A stretch of 64,000 nucleotides of DNA from Hyphomicrobiales bacterium (GTDB lineage: Bacteria; Pseudomonadota; Alphaproteobacteria; Rhizobiales; Rhizobiaceae). A model generated the notes under the pieces. That model did no database searches, was not told the origin of the DNA, and was given only the letters and a program-made list of their open reading frames with translations. The stretch covers positions 124,001 to 188,000 of the forward strand of contig UCNE01000015.1 of NCBI GenBank assembly GCA_900473685.1. The letters run 5' to 3'. The translations under genes and the position numbers were made by a program. Positions 16,319 to 24,830 of this stretch are shown one piece after another (position 1 is the stretch's first letter; each line of letters opens with the position of its first letter).

Positions 16319-16696
16319 CTATTCGACCAGGTCGATCTCTTCGGTGTTGCCACCCGTGCAGGTGTAGCAGCAATCGGTGCAGGTTTCGGCATTGTCCGGA
16401 CCTGTGCCCCAATAGGTCGACTTGTCGCCGGAAATCCAGGCGCCGTAGCAGATCTTTTCGCCCTGATCGCAGGACAGCGGGATTTCCTTGGTCTCGCCGT
16501 CGTCGAGCAGGTAAACCTGATTGTTGCCCGGCCAGACATGGTCACGGTCCTGGCTGTAAAGCTCGACTTCGACGGCATTCGGGTGGCTGTTTTTCATTTC
16601 GAAGGTGACGTCGGCAGCTGAACCTGCGGAGACGGTGCCGAAAAGCATGGCAATGGAAAGCGCGGCGAGACCCGCGCGCTGAAGAATGGTTTTCAT
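16319..16696 (-). CDS. Small secreted cysteine-rich protein, unknown function
   Basis: A 125-residue protein with a clear signal peptide (1-28, ending SAGSAA). The mature part is about 97 residues, acidic (pI low by eye), with six cysteines: two in LSCDQGEKICYG and four in ETCTDCCYTC. The spacing suggests disulfide bonds or a metal site. It is also rich in Trp and Asp/Asn (HVWPGNNQVYLLDDGE). I do not recognise the family. AAGGGGAA sits ahead of the ATG. It is transcribed alone, toward the lipoprotein gene, and ends at its own hairpin. Confidence 0.8.
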   Translation of the reverse strand: MKTILQRAGLAALSIAMLFGTVSAGSAADVTFEMKNSHPNAVEVELYSQDRDHVWPGNNQVYLLDDGETKEIPLSCDQGEKICYGAWISGDKSTYWGTGPDNAETCTDCCYTCTGGNTEEIDLVE

Positions 16697-16855
16697 CGGT
16701 TCCCCTTAAGATTATCGGCCTTTCGGCTGAAAATCAGCTAACACGAAGATAAGGGATGCGGAATGGGCCGATCCGGCGGAAAACGCTGTTTTTCCTGCGC
16801 GATAAAGCCATTTTTGGTGACAACGATTAAGTGGAATCCGCGTGTATGCCGCCCG

Positions 16856-17386
16856 TCAATCCGTAGCCAGTGATTTGTAGAAGAATGTCGAGCCACAATA
16901 GCTGCCATCCGGCATTAGGGCATATTGCGGAATGACCCCGACACGCTGCCAGCCGAGCCGCTCGTAAATGCTTTCTGCCGGGCTTCCGGTTGCCGTGTCG
17001 AGCACCAGAACATGCCGGCCATGTCTGCGGGCTTCCGCGTCGGCAGCGTCCATCAGCAGGCGCGCCAGACCAAGGCCCCGGGCTTTGCGATGGACGAGCA
17101 GCTTCTTCAAATCGGCGCGATGGGGCTGGTTCGGCATCGTGCCGATACCGAGCTGGACCGTGCCTAGGATTTCACCGTCCTTTTCGGCGGCGATCAGCAC
17201 CGTGCCGCCCTCGGAAACAGCCTCCGCAACGCCTTGCCAATAGGACAGCGCATCCTGCGGCGTATAGGGCGACATGAAGCCGACCGAGGCGCCACCTTCG
17301 ACGCAGTCGGACAGGATTTCGGCGAGCGCCGTCAGGGCGGCCGGGGTTTCGGAAGGGGTAAGCGTGCGGATGGTGATTTTCGTCAT
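16856..17386 (-). CDS. GNAT-family N-acetyltransferase
   Basis: A 176-residue acetyltransferase of the GNAT fold: ILGTVQLGI is beta 4, DLKKLLVHRKARGLGLARLLMDAAD contains the acetyl-CoA pyrophosphate loop (R-x-x-G-x-G/A type), and ESIYERLGWQRVGV is the typical final segment. The substrate is unknown. It begins 4 bases after the stop of the XRE-cupin regulator gene and is therefore almost certainly co-transcribed with it. A longer frame reading into the regulator gene is a shadow. Confidence 0.9.
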   Translation of the reverse strand: MTKITIRTLTPSETPAALTALAEILSDCVEGGASVGFMSPYTPQDALSYWQGVAEAVSEGGTVLIAAEKDGEILGTVQLGIGTMPNQPHRADLKKLLVHRKARGLGLARLLMDAADAEARRHGRHVLVLDTATGSPAESIYERLGWQRVGVIPQYALMPDGSYCGSTFFYKSLATD

Positions 17387-17390
17387 CGGG

Positions 17391-17963
17391 CTAAACTTTG
17401 CTGCGGTTGAGAATGATGGCGTAGCGCGCCGGCTTGCCATGTGGATTGTGAAAGACGTGGGCCTCGGAAAGCCGCATGAACAGGCAGTCGCCGGCTTCAA
17501 GGTCATGTGTCTCGCCGCTGGCTGTCATGGTCAGCCTGCCTTCGAACAGCCAGAGATGCTGGGTCAGTCCGGCGTCGAACTGCTGCTGCTCGAACACCAC
17601 CCGCGCGCCCGGCGGAAACTCGACCTCGACGATATCGACCGGAGAACCGGTGCCATCCGGTGAGACCGAGCGGCGCAGATAGCCGGTTTCCGGATCGCGC
17701 CAGACCCGCTGGTCTTTCCGGTGGGAAAGTGGATTTCCGGCGTTTTCGCCATCGGCGAAAAACCGCGACAGGGTCGTTCCCAGTGCGCTGCACAGCCGGG
17801 CAAGCAGTTGGGCAGTCGGGCTTGCCTCGCCACGCTCGATTCGGGAGATCATCGCCCGGCTGACACCGGCGCGGCCGGCGAGATCGTCAAGCGTCATCGC
17901 CCGTTCCTGCCGCAGGCGTTTCATACGTTCGGCAATATCTGTTTCGAAGGAATTTTCCATCAT
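17391..17963 (-). CDS. XRE-family regulator with C-terminal cupin
   Basis: A 190-residue regulator: an HTH_3 domain (about 8-65: MKRLRQERAMTLDDLAGRAG, VSRAMISRIERGEASPT) joined to a cupin_2 sensor domain (about 115-185: VVFEQQQFDAG, TMTASGETHDLEAGDCLFM). This architecture is common in repressors that sense small metabolites. It runs in one transcript with the GNAT gene and is divergent from an MFS transporter gene 215 bases away. No Shine-Dalgarno sequence precedes the paired ATGs, but TATAAT ends 6 bases before them, so the message may be leaderless. The start could be either of the two adjacent ATGs. Confidence 0.9.
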   Translation of the reverse strand: MMENSFETDIAERMKRLRQERAMTLDDLAGRAGVSRAMISRIERGEASPTAQLLARLCSALGTTLSRFFADGENAGNPLSHRKDQRVWRDPETGYLRRSVSPDGTGSPVDIVEVEFPPGARVVFEQQQFDAGLTQHLWLFEGRLTMTASGETHDLEAGDCLFMRLSEAHVFHNPHGKPARYAIILNRSKV

Positions 17964-17969
17964 AAGAGA

Positions 17970-17975
17970 ATTATA
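17970..17975 (-). promoter_or_regulatory. Candidate -10 box (TATAAT) just ahead of the XRE-cupin gene
   Basis: A perfect TATAAT on the minus strand only 6 bases before the ATG. A TTGACT lies upstream at 17990-17995, but the spacing is 14, shorter than the usual 16-18. If used, transcription would begin at or next to the start codon, giving a leaderless message. Confidence 0.4.
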
Positions 17976-18178
17976 TATCCATATAGTGGAGTCAACGAAG
18001 ATTTGCCGGCCGTTGCAATAAATCCGTTGCATGCCGCTGCGGCGACAGCCGAAGACAGGATATGCCGCTATGCTGAGATTCGCAGTCGGTGGGGGCGAAA
18101 CCGCCATGCGATCAATATGTTAGATTATACTTGCGCAAGCGCGCCCGGTGGCGGCTTGCTGGATCATTGGGGGTGTAG

Positions 18179-19459
18179 ATGGTGGCGATAGAAGACATCC
18201 GGTCCGAACAGCCGCGGGCATCCGTGCTTTCGATCGCCAGCATCGTGGCCTCAATGGCCTGTGTCGGTATCGGCAACGGCATGATGTTCGCCTATGTACC
18301 GTTCCTGTTGGCCCGTGGCGACAGTCCGCCCTGGGTTGCCGGCGCTGCGGTCACGGCGCTTGCCTTTGGCGGCCTGGCCGGCTGCGTTGTTGCCGGGCCG
18401 ATGATCCGCAGGGTTGGCCATGCGCGGGCGTTTTCCTGCTCGATGGCGCTGGTGCTGCTTTCGGCCTTCCTGATCGCGCTCGGCTTTCATCCGCTGCTCT
18501 GGGTGTTTGCACGCGGGGTCTACGGCGCTGCCGGCAATATCAATTTCATCATCTCGCTGAGCTGGCTCAACCATGCCAGCGCCAACAGCTGGCGCGGCAA
18601 GGCGATGTCGGTGTTCTACATGGTCTATGTCATTGCCATCGGTCTCGGCGCCTGGCTGTTCGGCCAGATTCCGGCCGACGGCAATCTGGCGGCGCTGCTC
18701 ACCATCTTCTTCACCACCATGGCGATCCTGCCGATCGGCCTGACGCGTCTGCCCAACCCGCCGCCGCCGGCAAAGGTCAGCGTCGATGTGCCGATGGTCT
18801 GGCGCAACTCACCGGTTGCCTTCGTCGGGGTGCTTGCCTCCGGCGGCCTTTCGATGGCGGTGCAGGGCTTTACGCCGATCTACGCTGCCGCCAATTCGGT
18901 CAGTCAGGGTGATGTGGCGTTGCTGATGCTGGTCATGCAGTTCGGGCTGATCTTCATTCAATATCCGATGGGCGTCTTGTCGGACCGGATCGACCGGCGT
19001 GTCGTCCTGATCCTCGTCTGCCTGCTGATTTCGGCGGCTGCTGTCGCGGCGCTCTCCGTCTCGTTCGCTAACCTCATTCTGCTGATGCTGGTCTTCGCCG
19101 TTTTCGCCGGAGCCGTCGAAACCGTCTATTCGATCGCCAATGCGCATGCCAACGATCGCACTGCGCCCGCCGATTTCGTGCCGCTCGCCTCGACGCTTTT
19201 GATGTGCTGGTCGATCGCCGCCACGATCATTCCTCTTTCGATCACGCTGCTGACGCCGGTCTTCGGCCCGAAGACCTTCATCTATGCCGCCATGGGTACC
19301 GCGCTCGCCTACGCGGCCTTCGTCACCGTGCGGCTGAAATTCCGCGAAACGGTACCGCCGCATTTGCGCGAAAATTTCGAGATGAAGAGCGCGCAGATGC
19401 CGAATGCGGGCGCGATGGTCGAGGGCGATCCGGTTGCGGGCGATATCCGGCAATTATAG
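18179..19459 (+). CDS. MFS transporter
   Basis: A 426-residue major facilitator protein with about 12 membrane helices. The loop 2-3 region is [12 protein letters not shown] and the matching loop 8-9 is [13 protein letters not shown], the two signature A-like motifs. The C-terminal tail of about 40 residues is hydrophilic. It resembles MFS_1 members of the sugar/organic solute or YcaD-like kind; the substrate is not clear. The divergent XRE-cupin gene could regulate it. lepA follows 59 bases downstream on the same strand. Confidence 0.9.
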   Translation: MVAIEDIRSEQPRASVLSIASIVASMACVGIGNGMMFAYVPFLLARGDSPPWVAGAAVTALAFGGLAGCVVAGPMIRRVGHARAFSCSMALVLLSAFLIALGFHPLLWVFARGVYGAAGNINFIISLSWLNHASANSWRGKAMSVFYMVYVIAIGLGAWLFGQIPADGNLAALLTIFFTTMAILPIGLTRLPNPPPPAKVSVDVPMVWRNSPVAFVGVLASGGLSMAVQGFTPIYAAANSVSQGDVALLMLVMQFGLIFIQYPMGVLSDRIDRRVVLILVCLLISAAAVAALSVSFANLILLMLVFAVFAGAVETVYSIANAHANDRTAPADFVPLASTLLMCWSIAATIIPLSITLLTPVFGPKTFIYAAMGTALAYAAFVTVRLKFRETVPPHLRENFEMKSAQMPNAGAMVEGDPVAGDIRQL

Positions 19460-19505
19460 TGAACAAAGCCTGCATTTCCCGCTTTGCGGCGATTGATACC
19501 GCTGC

Positions 19506-19511
19506 TATATG
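19506..19511 (+). promoter_or_regulatory. Candidate -10 box of lepA
   Basis: TATATG ending 7 bases before the lepA ATG, with TTGCGG at 19484-19489 and a 16-base spacer. There is no Shine-Dalgarno sequence ahead of this ATG, so a leaderless start is possible. Transcription from the MFS gene could also read through. Confidence 0.3.
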
Positions 19512-19518
19512 CGGGCAC

Positions 19519-21345
19519 ATGAGCACAACACCTTCAAAGACGCCCCTGTCGCACATCCGCAATTTTTCGATCGTCGCCCATATCGACCATGGCAAGTCGA
19601 CGCTGGCTGACCGGTTGATCCAGTCGACCGGCGGCCTGGCCGACCGCGAGATGTCGGAGCAGGTTCTCGATAATATGGATATCGAGAAAGAGCGCGGCAT
19701 CACCATCAAGGCGCAGACCGTGCGCCTGCATTACGTCGCCAACAATGGCGAGACCTACGTCCTCAACCTGATCGACACCCCCGGCCATGTCGACTTCGCC
19801 TATGAAGTCTCACGCTCGCTGTCGGCCTGCGAAGGCTCGTTGCTGGTCGTGGACGCGTCGCAGGGCGTCGAAGCCCAGACGCTCGCCAACGTCTATCAGG
19901 CGATCGACAACAATCATGAGATCGTCACGGTTCTCAACAAGATCGACCTGCCGGCCGCCGAACCCGACCGTATCCGCGCGCAGATCGAGGAAGTCATCGG
20001 CATCGATGCCTCTCAGGCCGTGCTGATTTCGGCCAAAACCGGCCTCGGCATTCCCGACGTGCTGGAAGCGATCGTGCACCAGTTGCCCGCACCGAAGAGC
20101 GAGGAAGGCGAGACCGGCCCGCTGAAAGCGCTGCTGGTCGATAGCTGGTACGATGCCTATCTCGGCGTCATCGTTCTCGTGCGTGTTCTCGACGGCACGC
20201 TGAAAAAAGGCATGACCGTTCGCATGATGGGCGCGGACGCCAAGTATCAGGTGGAACGCGTCGGCGTCATCACGCCGAAGATGGTCAATGTCGAGGCGCT
20301 CGGCCCCGGCGAGATCGGCTTCATCACCGCCTCGATCAAGGAAGTGGCCGACACCCGCGTCGGTGACACCATTACCGAGGACAAGCGCCAGACGGCCAAG
20401 ATGCTGCCGGGCTTCAAGCCGGCCCAGCCGGTCGTGTTCTGCGGCCTGTTCCCGGTCGACGCCGCCGATTTCGAGGACCTGCGCTCGGCCATGGGCAAGC
20501 TGCGCCTCAACGACGCCTCTTTCTCCTTCGAAATGGAATCGTCTGCAGCGCTGGGCTTCGGTTTCCGCTGCGGCTTCCTTGGCCTGCTGCATCTTGAAAT
20601 CATCCAGGAACGTCTCGAGCGCGAGTTCGATCTCGACCTGATCGCCACTGCCCCGTCCGTCGTCTACAAGCTGTTCATGAACGATGGCACGGAGCGCGAG
20701 CTGCACAATCCGGCCGATATGCCCGATGTCGTCAAGGTTGCCGAAATCCACGAGCCGTGGATCCGTGCGACGATCCTGACACCCGATGAGTATCTCGGCG
20801 GCATTCTGAAGCTGTGCCAGGACCGCCGTGGCCTGCAGATCGAGCTCACCTATGTGGGCAAGCGCGCCATGCTGACCTACGACCTGCCGCTCAACGAAGT
20901 CGTGTTCGATTTCTACGACCGCCTGAAGTCGATCTCCAAGGGCTACGCCTCGTTCGATTATCATCTGACCGAACATCGCGAAGGCCATCTGGTCAAGCTG
21001 TCGGTGTTGGTCAACGGCGAACCCGTCGATGCCCTGTCGATGATGGTTCACCGCATGGCCGCCGAACGGCGCGGCCGTGACATGTGCGAAAAGCTCAAGG
21101 ACCTGATCCCCAAGCACATGTTTAAGATCCCGATCCAGGCCGCCATCGGCGGCAACGTGATTGCCCGCGAAACCATCTCGGCCCTGCGCAAGGACGTGAC
21201 GGCAAAATGCTACGGCGGCGACGCCTCGCGCAAGCGCAAGCTGCTCGATAAGCAGAAGGCCGGCAAGAAGCGCATGCGCCAGTTCGGCAAGGTGGACATT
21301 CCGCAGGAAGCGTTCATCGCAGCACTGAAGATGAGCGACGAGTAA
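19519..21345 (+). CDS. lepA: Elongation factor 4 (LepA), back-translocating GTPase
   Basis: A 608-residue translational GTPase. The G1 motif is AHIDHGKST, with [10 protein letters not shown] (switch I), DTPGHVDF (G3) and NKIDLP (G4). The remaining EF-G-like domains are followed by the LepA-specific C-terminal domain, with [20 protein letters not shown] and the ending [16 protein letters not shown]. The length matches the family (about 600). LepA is linked to 30S assembly and translation under ionic stress. The start at 19519 has only a short N-terminal extension ([16 protein letters not shown]) before conserved sequence. A toxin-antitoxin module follows directly, behind a perfect inverted repeat. 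Confidence 0.98.
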   Translation: MSTTPSKTPLSHIRNFSIVAHIDHGKSTLADRLIQSTGGLADREMSEQVLDNMDIEKERGITIKAQTVRLHYVANNGETYVLNLIDTPGHVDFAYEVSRSLSACEGSLLVVDASQGVEAQTLANVYQAIDNNHEIVTVLNKIDLPAAEPDRIRAQIEEVIGIDASQAVLISAKTGLGIPDVLEAIVHQLPAPKSEEGETGPLKALLVDSWYDAYLGVIVLVRVLDGTLKKGMTVRMMGADAKYQVERVGVITPKMVNVEALGPGEIGFITASIKEVADTRVGDTITEDKRQTAKMLPGFKPAQPVVFCGLFPVDAADFEDLRSAMGKLRLNDASFSFEMESSAALGFGFRCGFLGLLHLEIIQERLEREFDLDLIATAPSVVYKLFMNDGTERELHNPADMPDVVKVAEIHEPWIRATILTPDEYLGGILKLCQDRRGLQIELTYVGKRAMLTYDLPLNEVVFDFYDRLKSISKGYASFDYHLTEHREGHLVKLSVLVNGEPVDALSMMVHRMAAERRGRDMCEKLKDLIPKHMFKIPIQAAIGGNVIARETISALRKDVTAKCYGGDASRKRKLLDKQKAGKKRMRQFGKVDIPQEAFIAALKMSDE

Positions 21346-21357
21346 CGTCTTTTCTTC

Positions 21358-21394
21358 CATCGGATATGCGCATACATTAGGCGCATATCCGATG
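21358..21394. promoter_or_regulatory. Perfect 14-bp inverted repeat ahead of ccdA, likely autoregulatory operator
   Basis: CATCGGATATGCGC and GCGCATATCCGATG form a perfect 14-bp inverted repeat with a 9-base centre. It begins 12 bases after the lepA stop and its right end abuts GGAGAGG, the ribosome-binding site of ccdA. CcdA-type antitoxins bind such palindromes over their own promoters. As RNA it could also fold beside the ribosome-binding site. No U-run follows, so it is not a classic lepA terminator. Confidence 0.65.
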
Positions 21395-21403
21395 GAGAGG
21401 ATC

Positions 21404-21634
21404 ATGTCTCAGCCGTCCCGTAAATCTGCCAACCTGTCTTTGGATAGTGACCTCGTCTCGCAGGCCCGCGATCTCAAGATCAATCTTTCGCGCGCTGCCG
21501 AAGATGGCATCGGGCGTGCGGTCAAGGCCGAACAGGAACGTCTCTGGCGGCTGGAAAATGCAGAGGCGATCGCGGCGTCCAATAAATATGTCGAGGAACA
21601 TGGCCTGCCATTGGCAAAATACCGCCAATTCTGA
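21404..21634 (+). CDS. ccdA: Type II antitoxin, CcdA family
   Basis: A 76-residue antitoxin with the CcdA plan: an N-terminal ribbon-helix-helix DNA-binding part (KSANLSLDSDLVSQARDLKINLSRA) and a C-terminal toxin-binding tail ending AEAIAASNKYVEEHGLPLAKYRQF, split here only by my description (the EEHG.PL..YR.F pattern is diagnostic). GGAGAGG precedes the ATG at 21404; an in-frame ATG at 21392 lies inside that ribosome-binding site and is not preferred. The stop overlaps the ccdB start by one base. It neutralises CcdB and should bind the upstream inverted repeat. Confidence 0.92.
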   Translation: MSQPSRKSANLSLDSDLVSQARDLKINLSRAAEDGIGRAVKAEQERLWRLENAEAIAASNKYVEEHGLPLAKYRQF

Positions 21635-21933
21635 TGGCGAGATTTCATGCCTATCGCCTCAGACAGGGTGGCGCGTTGGTACTCGATCTGCAGGCTGATC
21701 TTCTTTCCGATCTCCAAACCCGAAACGTGGCGCCGCTTCTCTTGCCCGGGGAGCTTTCCCGTCTGATCGGTCGTCTAAATCCAAAATTCGACGTTGGCGG
21801 CCAGCCTTATGTGTTGGCAACCCAGTTTATGGGTGTCGTGGCATTGGGTGAACTGGGAGAGACCGTGGCTGACCTGACCCGTCATTCGGACGTAATCACT
21901 GCAGCCACGGATTTTCTGTTTCAGGGTTTTTGA
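21634..21933 (+). CDS. ccdB: Type II toxin CcdB, gyrase poison family
   Basis: A 99-residue CcdB-family toxin: MARFHAYRLRQGGALVLDLQ, ADLLSDLQTRNVAPLLL, then YVLATQFMGVVALGELGETV. The beta-barrel core length matches plasmid-F CcdB (101 residues). It ends with AATDFLFQGF; the classical CcdB end is ..WGI, and the Trp-Gly-Ile tail needed for gyrase poisoning in F CcdB is absent here, so activity may differ. ATG overlaps the ccdA stop (TGATG), the usual coupling. G+C is a little lower than in lepA. No second copy is visible in the window. Confidence 0.9.
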   Translation: MARFHAYRLRQGGALVLDLQADLLSDLQTRNVAPLLLPGELSRLIGRLNPKFDVGGQPYVLATQFMGVVALGELGETVADLTRHSDVITAATDFLFQGF

Positions 21934-22010
21934 TATTTGTTTTCAGGCAATCCCGGTTTCCGAATTGTGAAGGACGCCCGGAAACACCGGACGCCCCTTG
22001 CTGGGTCGTC

Positions 22011-23201
22011 TCAAGCGACCTTGGCGAGATCGCCATGCGGGTCGAGGACGAATTTCTGCGCCACGCCTTGGTCGAAGCTTTCATAGCCCTGGGCCGCGTC
22101 TTCCAGCGAGATGATCTTGGCGTTGACGATTTCGGCGATGTTCAACCGATCGTGCAGGATCGCCTGCATGAGCTGGCGGTTGTATTTCAGGACCGGGGTC
22201 TGTCCCGTATGGAAGGACAGCGCCTTGGCCCAGCCAAGCCCGAAGCGCATGGAAAGGCTGCCTTTCTTTGCGGCGCTGTCGACGGCGCCCGGGTCTTCGG
22301 TGACATAAAGACCGGGAATACCGACGGAACCGGCTGCCCGGGTAATTTCCATCATCTGGTTGAGAACGACCGCCGGCTGTTCGCCGCCCGAATGGCCACG
22401 CGCCTCGAAACCGACGGCGTCGATTGCACTATCCACTTCGTCGCTGCCGGTGACTTGCGCGATCATGTCGCCCAGCCGGTCGCTGGCCGAAAGGTCGATC
22501 GGTTCGAAGCCAACCTTTTTGGCGTGGGCGAGACGTTCCTTGTTGAAGTCCCCGATCATCACGACGGCAGCACCAAGGATGCGTGCCGAGGCAGCTGCGG
22601 CAAGGCCGACAGGACCGGCACCCGCAACGTAGACAACGGAGCCGACGCCGACACCGGCCTTGACCGCGCCATGGAAGCCGGTCGGCAGAATGTCCGACAG
22701 CATCGTCAGATCCCGTATTTTCGCCATCGCCTTGTCACGGTCCGGGAATTTCAGGAGGTTGAAATCGGCATAGGGGACGGTGACATATTTGGCCTGTCCG
22801 CCGATCCAGCCGCCCATGTCGACATAGCCATAGGCGCCACCGGCGCGCGCTGGGTTGACGGTAAGGCAAACGCCGGTGTCCTGTGATTTGCAGCAGCGGC
22901 AACGGCCGCAGGCGACGTTGAACGGCACGGAGACGATATCGCCGACCTCGAGCATCTCGACGTCGATACCTTTCTCGATGACTTCGCCGGTGATTTCGTG
23001 GCCCAATACCAGTCCGGGCAGGGCGGTGGTCCGGCCGCGCACCATATGCTGGTCCGAACCGCAGATATTGGTGGAAATCACCTTCAGAATGACGCCATGC
23101 TCGATGCGCCGCCCGTCCGGAGCTTCCAGCTTCGGATCGTCGATGTCCCGGACCTCGACCTTGCCCGGCTTCAGATAGACTACGCCTCTGTTCCTGCTCA
23201 T
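22011..23201 (-). CDS. fdhA: Formaldehyde dehydrogenase, glutathione-independent
   Basis: A 396-residue zinc-dependent medium-chain dehydrogenase that oxidises formaldehyde with NAD, without glutathione (Pseudomonas putida type). Catalytic zinc ligands are Cys47 in NICGSDQH and His68 in LVLGHEI. Structural zinc cysteines are 98, 101, 104 and 112 (CGRCRCCKSQDTGVC). The Rossmann motif is GAGPVGLAAAASA. These positions are one off from the P. putida enzyme. Start: GGAGGAGATACC ahead of ATG. A GFA-family gene lies 179 bases upstream on the same strand. Confidence 0.95.
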   Translation of the reverse strand: MSRNRGVVYLKPGKVEVRDIDDPKLEAPDGRRIEHGVILKVISTNICGSDQHMVRGRTTALPGLVLGHEITGEVIEKGIDVEMLEVGDIVSVPFNVACGRCRCCKSQDTGVCLTVNPARAGGAYGYVDMGGWIGGQAKYVTVPYADFNLLKFPDRDKAMAKIRDLTMLSDILPTGFHGAVKAGVGVGSVVYVAGAGPVGLAAAASARILGAAVVMIGDFNKERLAHAKKVGFEPIDLSASDRLGDMIAQVTGSDEVDSAIDAVGFEARGHSGGEQPAVVLNQMMEITRAAGSVGIPGLYVTEDPGAVDSAAKKGSLSMRFGLGWAKALSFHTGQTPVLKYNRQLMQAILHDRLNIAEIVNAKIISLEDAAQGYESFDQGVAQKFVLDPHGDLAKVA

Positions 23202-23380
23202 GGTATCTCCTCCACTGAAAGTGCTGCCCCGGCCAATTCCTCCCGGCGCGAGTTCACTTCAATGTAAGGGCAATTTCTGGCAGGGCGGTTCTGATCGCGA
23301 CATCAAACGGCTGCAACCGATGCTGCGGCACCGATGAATAAACGACCGTTGGTGGCAGCGAAGGTACGCAATCCGCGCTT

Positions 23381-23836
23381 CTAGGCGGATCGCTCGGCAA
23401 ACTCCTGCATCAGCCCCTCAAAGTCTTCCATCGGCGGAAAGGCCTCGTAGGAATGCACCGCGCCGGTCCCGGCGAAGGGTAATTTCTCGCTGGTGAACGT
23501 CTCGACCAACGGGGCATAGCCGCTTGTATCATCCAGCATGGTGGCGCGCAGGTTGACGAACCAGTCCATGCCTTCGGGGCGGGTGAACATCCAGGTCAGG
23601 CAATGCGGGCAGAAATAATGACGGGATGCTCCGTGCAGACCGCCGATCACCGGTTCGCCAGCAATGACTTCGAAACCGCCGGCTGGGATGGCGGCGCTGA
23701 GCGAATAGGCGCTGGAAGACATTTTCTGGCAGCCGGTGCAGTGACAGGCCATGGTAATGATCGGCGGTGCGCTGATCTTCAGCCGCACCTGGCCACAACG
23801 GCAGCCACCTTCCTGGGGGATATTCAGTTTGCTCAT
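23381..23836 (-). CDS. GFA-family (CENP-V/glutathione-dependent formaldehyde-activating-like) protein
   Basis: A 151-residue zinc protein of the GFA family. Zinc ligands are seen in GCRCGQVRL, ACHCTGCQK and FCPHCL. The family includes Gfa of Paracoccus, once thought to speed up the reaction of formaldehyde with glutathione, but most members have unknown roles. Its place next to fdhA fits a formaldehyde theme but fdhA does not need glutathione. Start MSKLNIPQEGG with AGGAG ahead; a longer reading to 23932 is not conserved. Confidence 0.88.
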   Translation of the reverse strand: MSKLNIPQEGGCRCGQVRLKISAPPIITMACHCTGCQKMSSSAYSLSAAIPAGGFEVIAGEPVIGGLHGASRHYFCPHCLTWMFTRPEGMDWFVNLRATMLDDTSGYAPLVETFTSEKLPFAGTGAVHSYEAFPPMEDFEGLMQEFAERSA

Positions 23837-23951
23837 GATGCGCTCCTGCGATTGTGCTGCGGAAATTAGCGCAGAAATTTTGCCTGTCCAATGCCGGCGA
23901 TGGCCAAAACGCGGCACCGCGATAAATGGCACAGGTATTTCATTAGCCGGC

Positions 23952-24707
23952 TCAGTCTGACGCGCACGGCCATGCGGCCGGTGTACTCAGCCCCGCCGGC
24001 AATTTGGTTTCCTTGTCACCGCAGGCGAGGTCGACCTGCGCCTGCTCAAGGCCCTTGGCCGCGGAGAGGTCCAGCCCCTCGATATGGGTGAGGAACATAA
24101 AGGCCTGATCGAAATCCAGCGGACCTTCAAAGGTCGCGCCACTGAGATTGGCGCGCGACAGATTGGCGAGTGCAAAGCGCGTGCCGGTCAATATGGCGCC
24201 CTTGAACAGGACGCGGCCGACCTCAGCCTTTTCGAAATTGGCCCCGGTCAGGTCGGCGCCGCTGAAATCGGCGCGCTGCAATTCGGCGCCGGCAAATGAC
24301 GCGCCGTTGGCGGCAATATTGGCAAAGCTCGAGCGATAGGCTTCGACGCGGGCGAAATTGGCCTTTTCAGCTCTGGCGCCAGCCAGCCAGGCGCGCACCA
24401 GATTGGCTTTTTCCAGATTGGCGGATGCAAGGTTCGAACCACTGAGATCGGTCAACGAAAAGTCGGTGCCGGAGAGGTTGGCACCTTCGAGTTCGCTGGA
24501 GGGCAGCATCAGGTTCTTCTTGGTGCATTCGCTCCAGTCGAGCCCGGGTTCCGGCGTGCTGCCGCAATAGGCTGCCATTGCGGGGGCAGTGGCAGCCAGA
24601 GACGCTACAACCGCCAGAACACTGGCAACTGGGCGGTATTTGGGAGGGGAACCATGGTTCGGCGCCGAATACTCAGCTTGTCTGTCGAAAAGGTTCTTTA
24701 TCCGCAT
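23952..24707 (-). CDS. Exported pentapeptide-repeat protein
   Basis: A 251-residue protein with a signal-like segment after a 26-residue polar start (PVASVLAVVASLAATAPAMA, about 27-46), then about 20 pentapeptide units of A(D/N)LXX type (ANLSGTDFSLTDLSG, ANLEKANLVRAWLAG, AELQRADFSGADLTGANF and so on) from about 72 to 195. These build a right-handed quadrilateral beta helix. The C-terminal part has no repeats and contains Cys (DLACGDKETKLP), matching YCGSTPEPGLDWSECTKK near the start, so disulfides may close the ends. It is probably periplasmic; function is unknown. GAGGAG precedes the ATG. Confidence 0.87.
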   Translation of the reverse strand: MRIKNLFDRQAEYSAPNHGSPPKYRPVASVLAVVASLAATAPAMAAYCGSTPEPGLDWSECTKKNLMLPSSELEGANLSGTDFSLTDLSGSNLASANLEKANLVRAWLAGARAEKANFARVEAYRSSFANIAANGASFAGAELQRADFSGADLTGANFEKAEVGRVLFKGAILTGTRFALANLSRANLSGATFEGPLDFDQAFMFLTHIEGLDLSAAKGLEQAQVDLACGDKETKLPAGLSTPAAWPCASD

Positions 24708-24830
24708 ACTCGGCTCCTCAGCTCCAAGCTTGCCCCGGTCGCAAGCTCCTCCTGCGCTCTATACAATGTCACGCAGTTTAATAGATAGGTTCATTGGCCC
24801 CGGCCGCAAATGCCGGAACATGTTTATCTG

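Noticed and set aside
19810-21405. 531-codon open frame opposite lepA
   Set aside because: A shadow of a conserved, high-GC gene with biased third positions; no domain and no ribosome-binding site.
21957-22005. Terminator after ccdB or fdhA
   Set aside because: GGACGCCC occurs twice, but as direct repeats, so no stable stem with a T-run forms.
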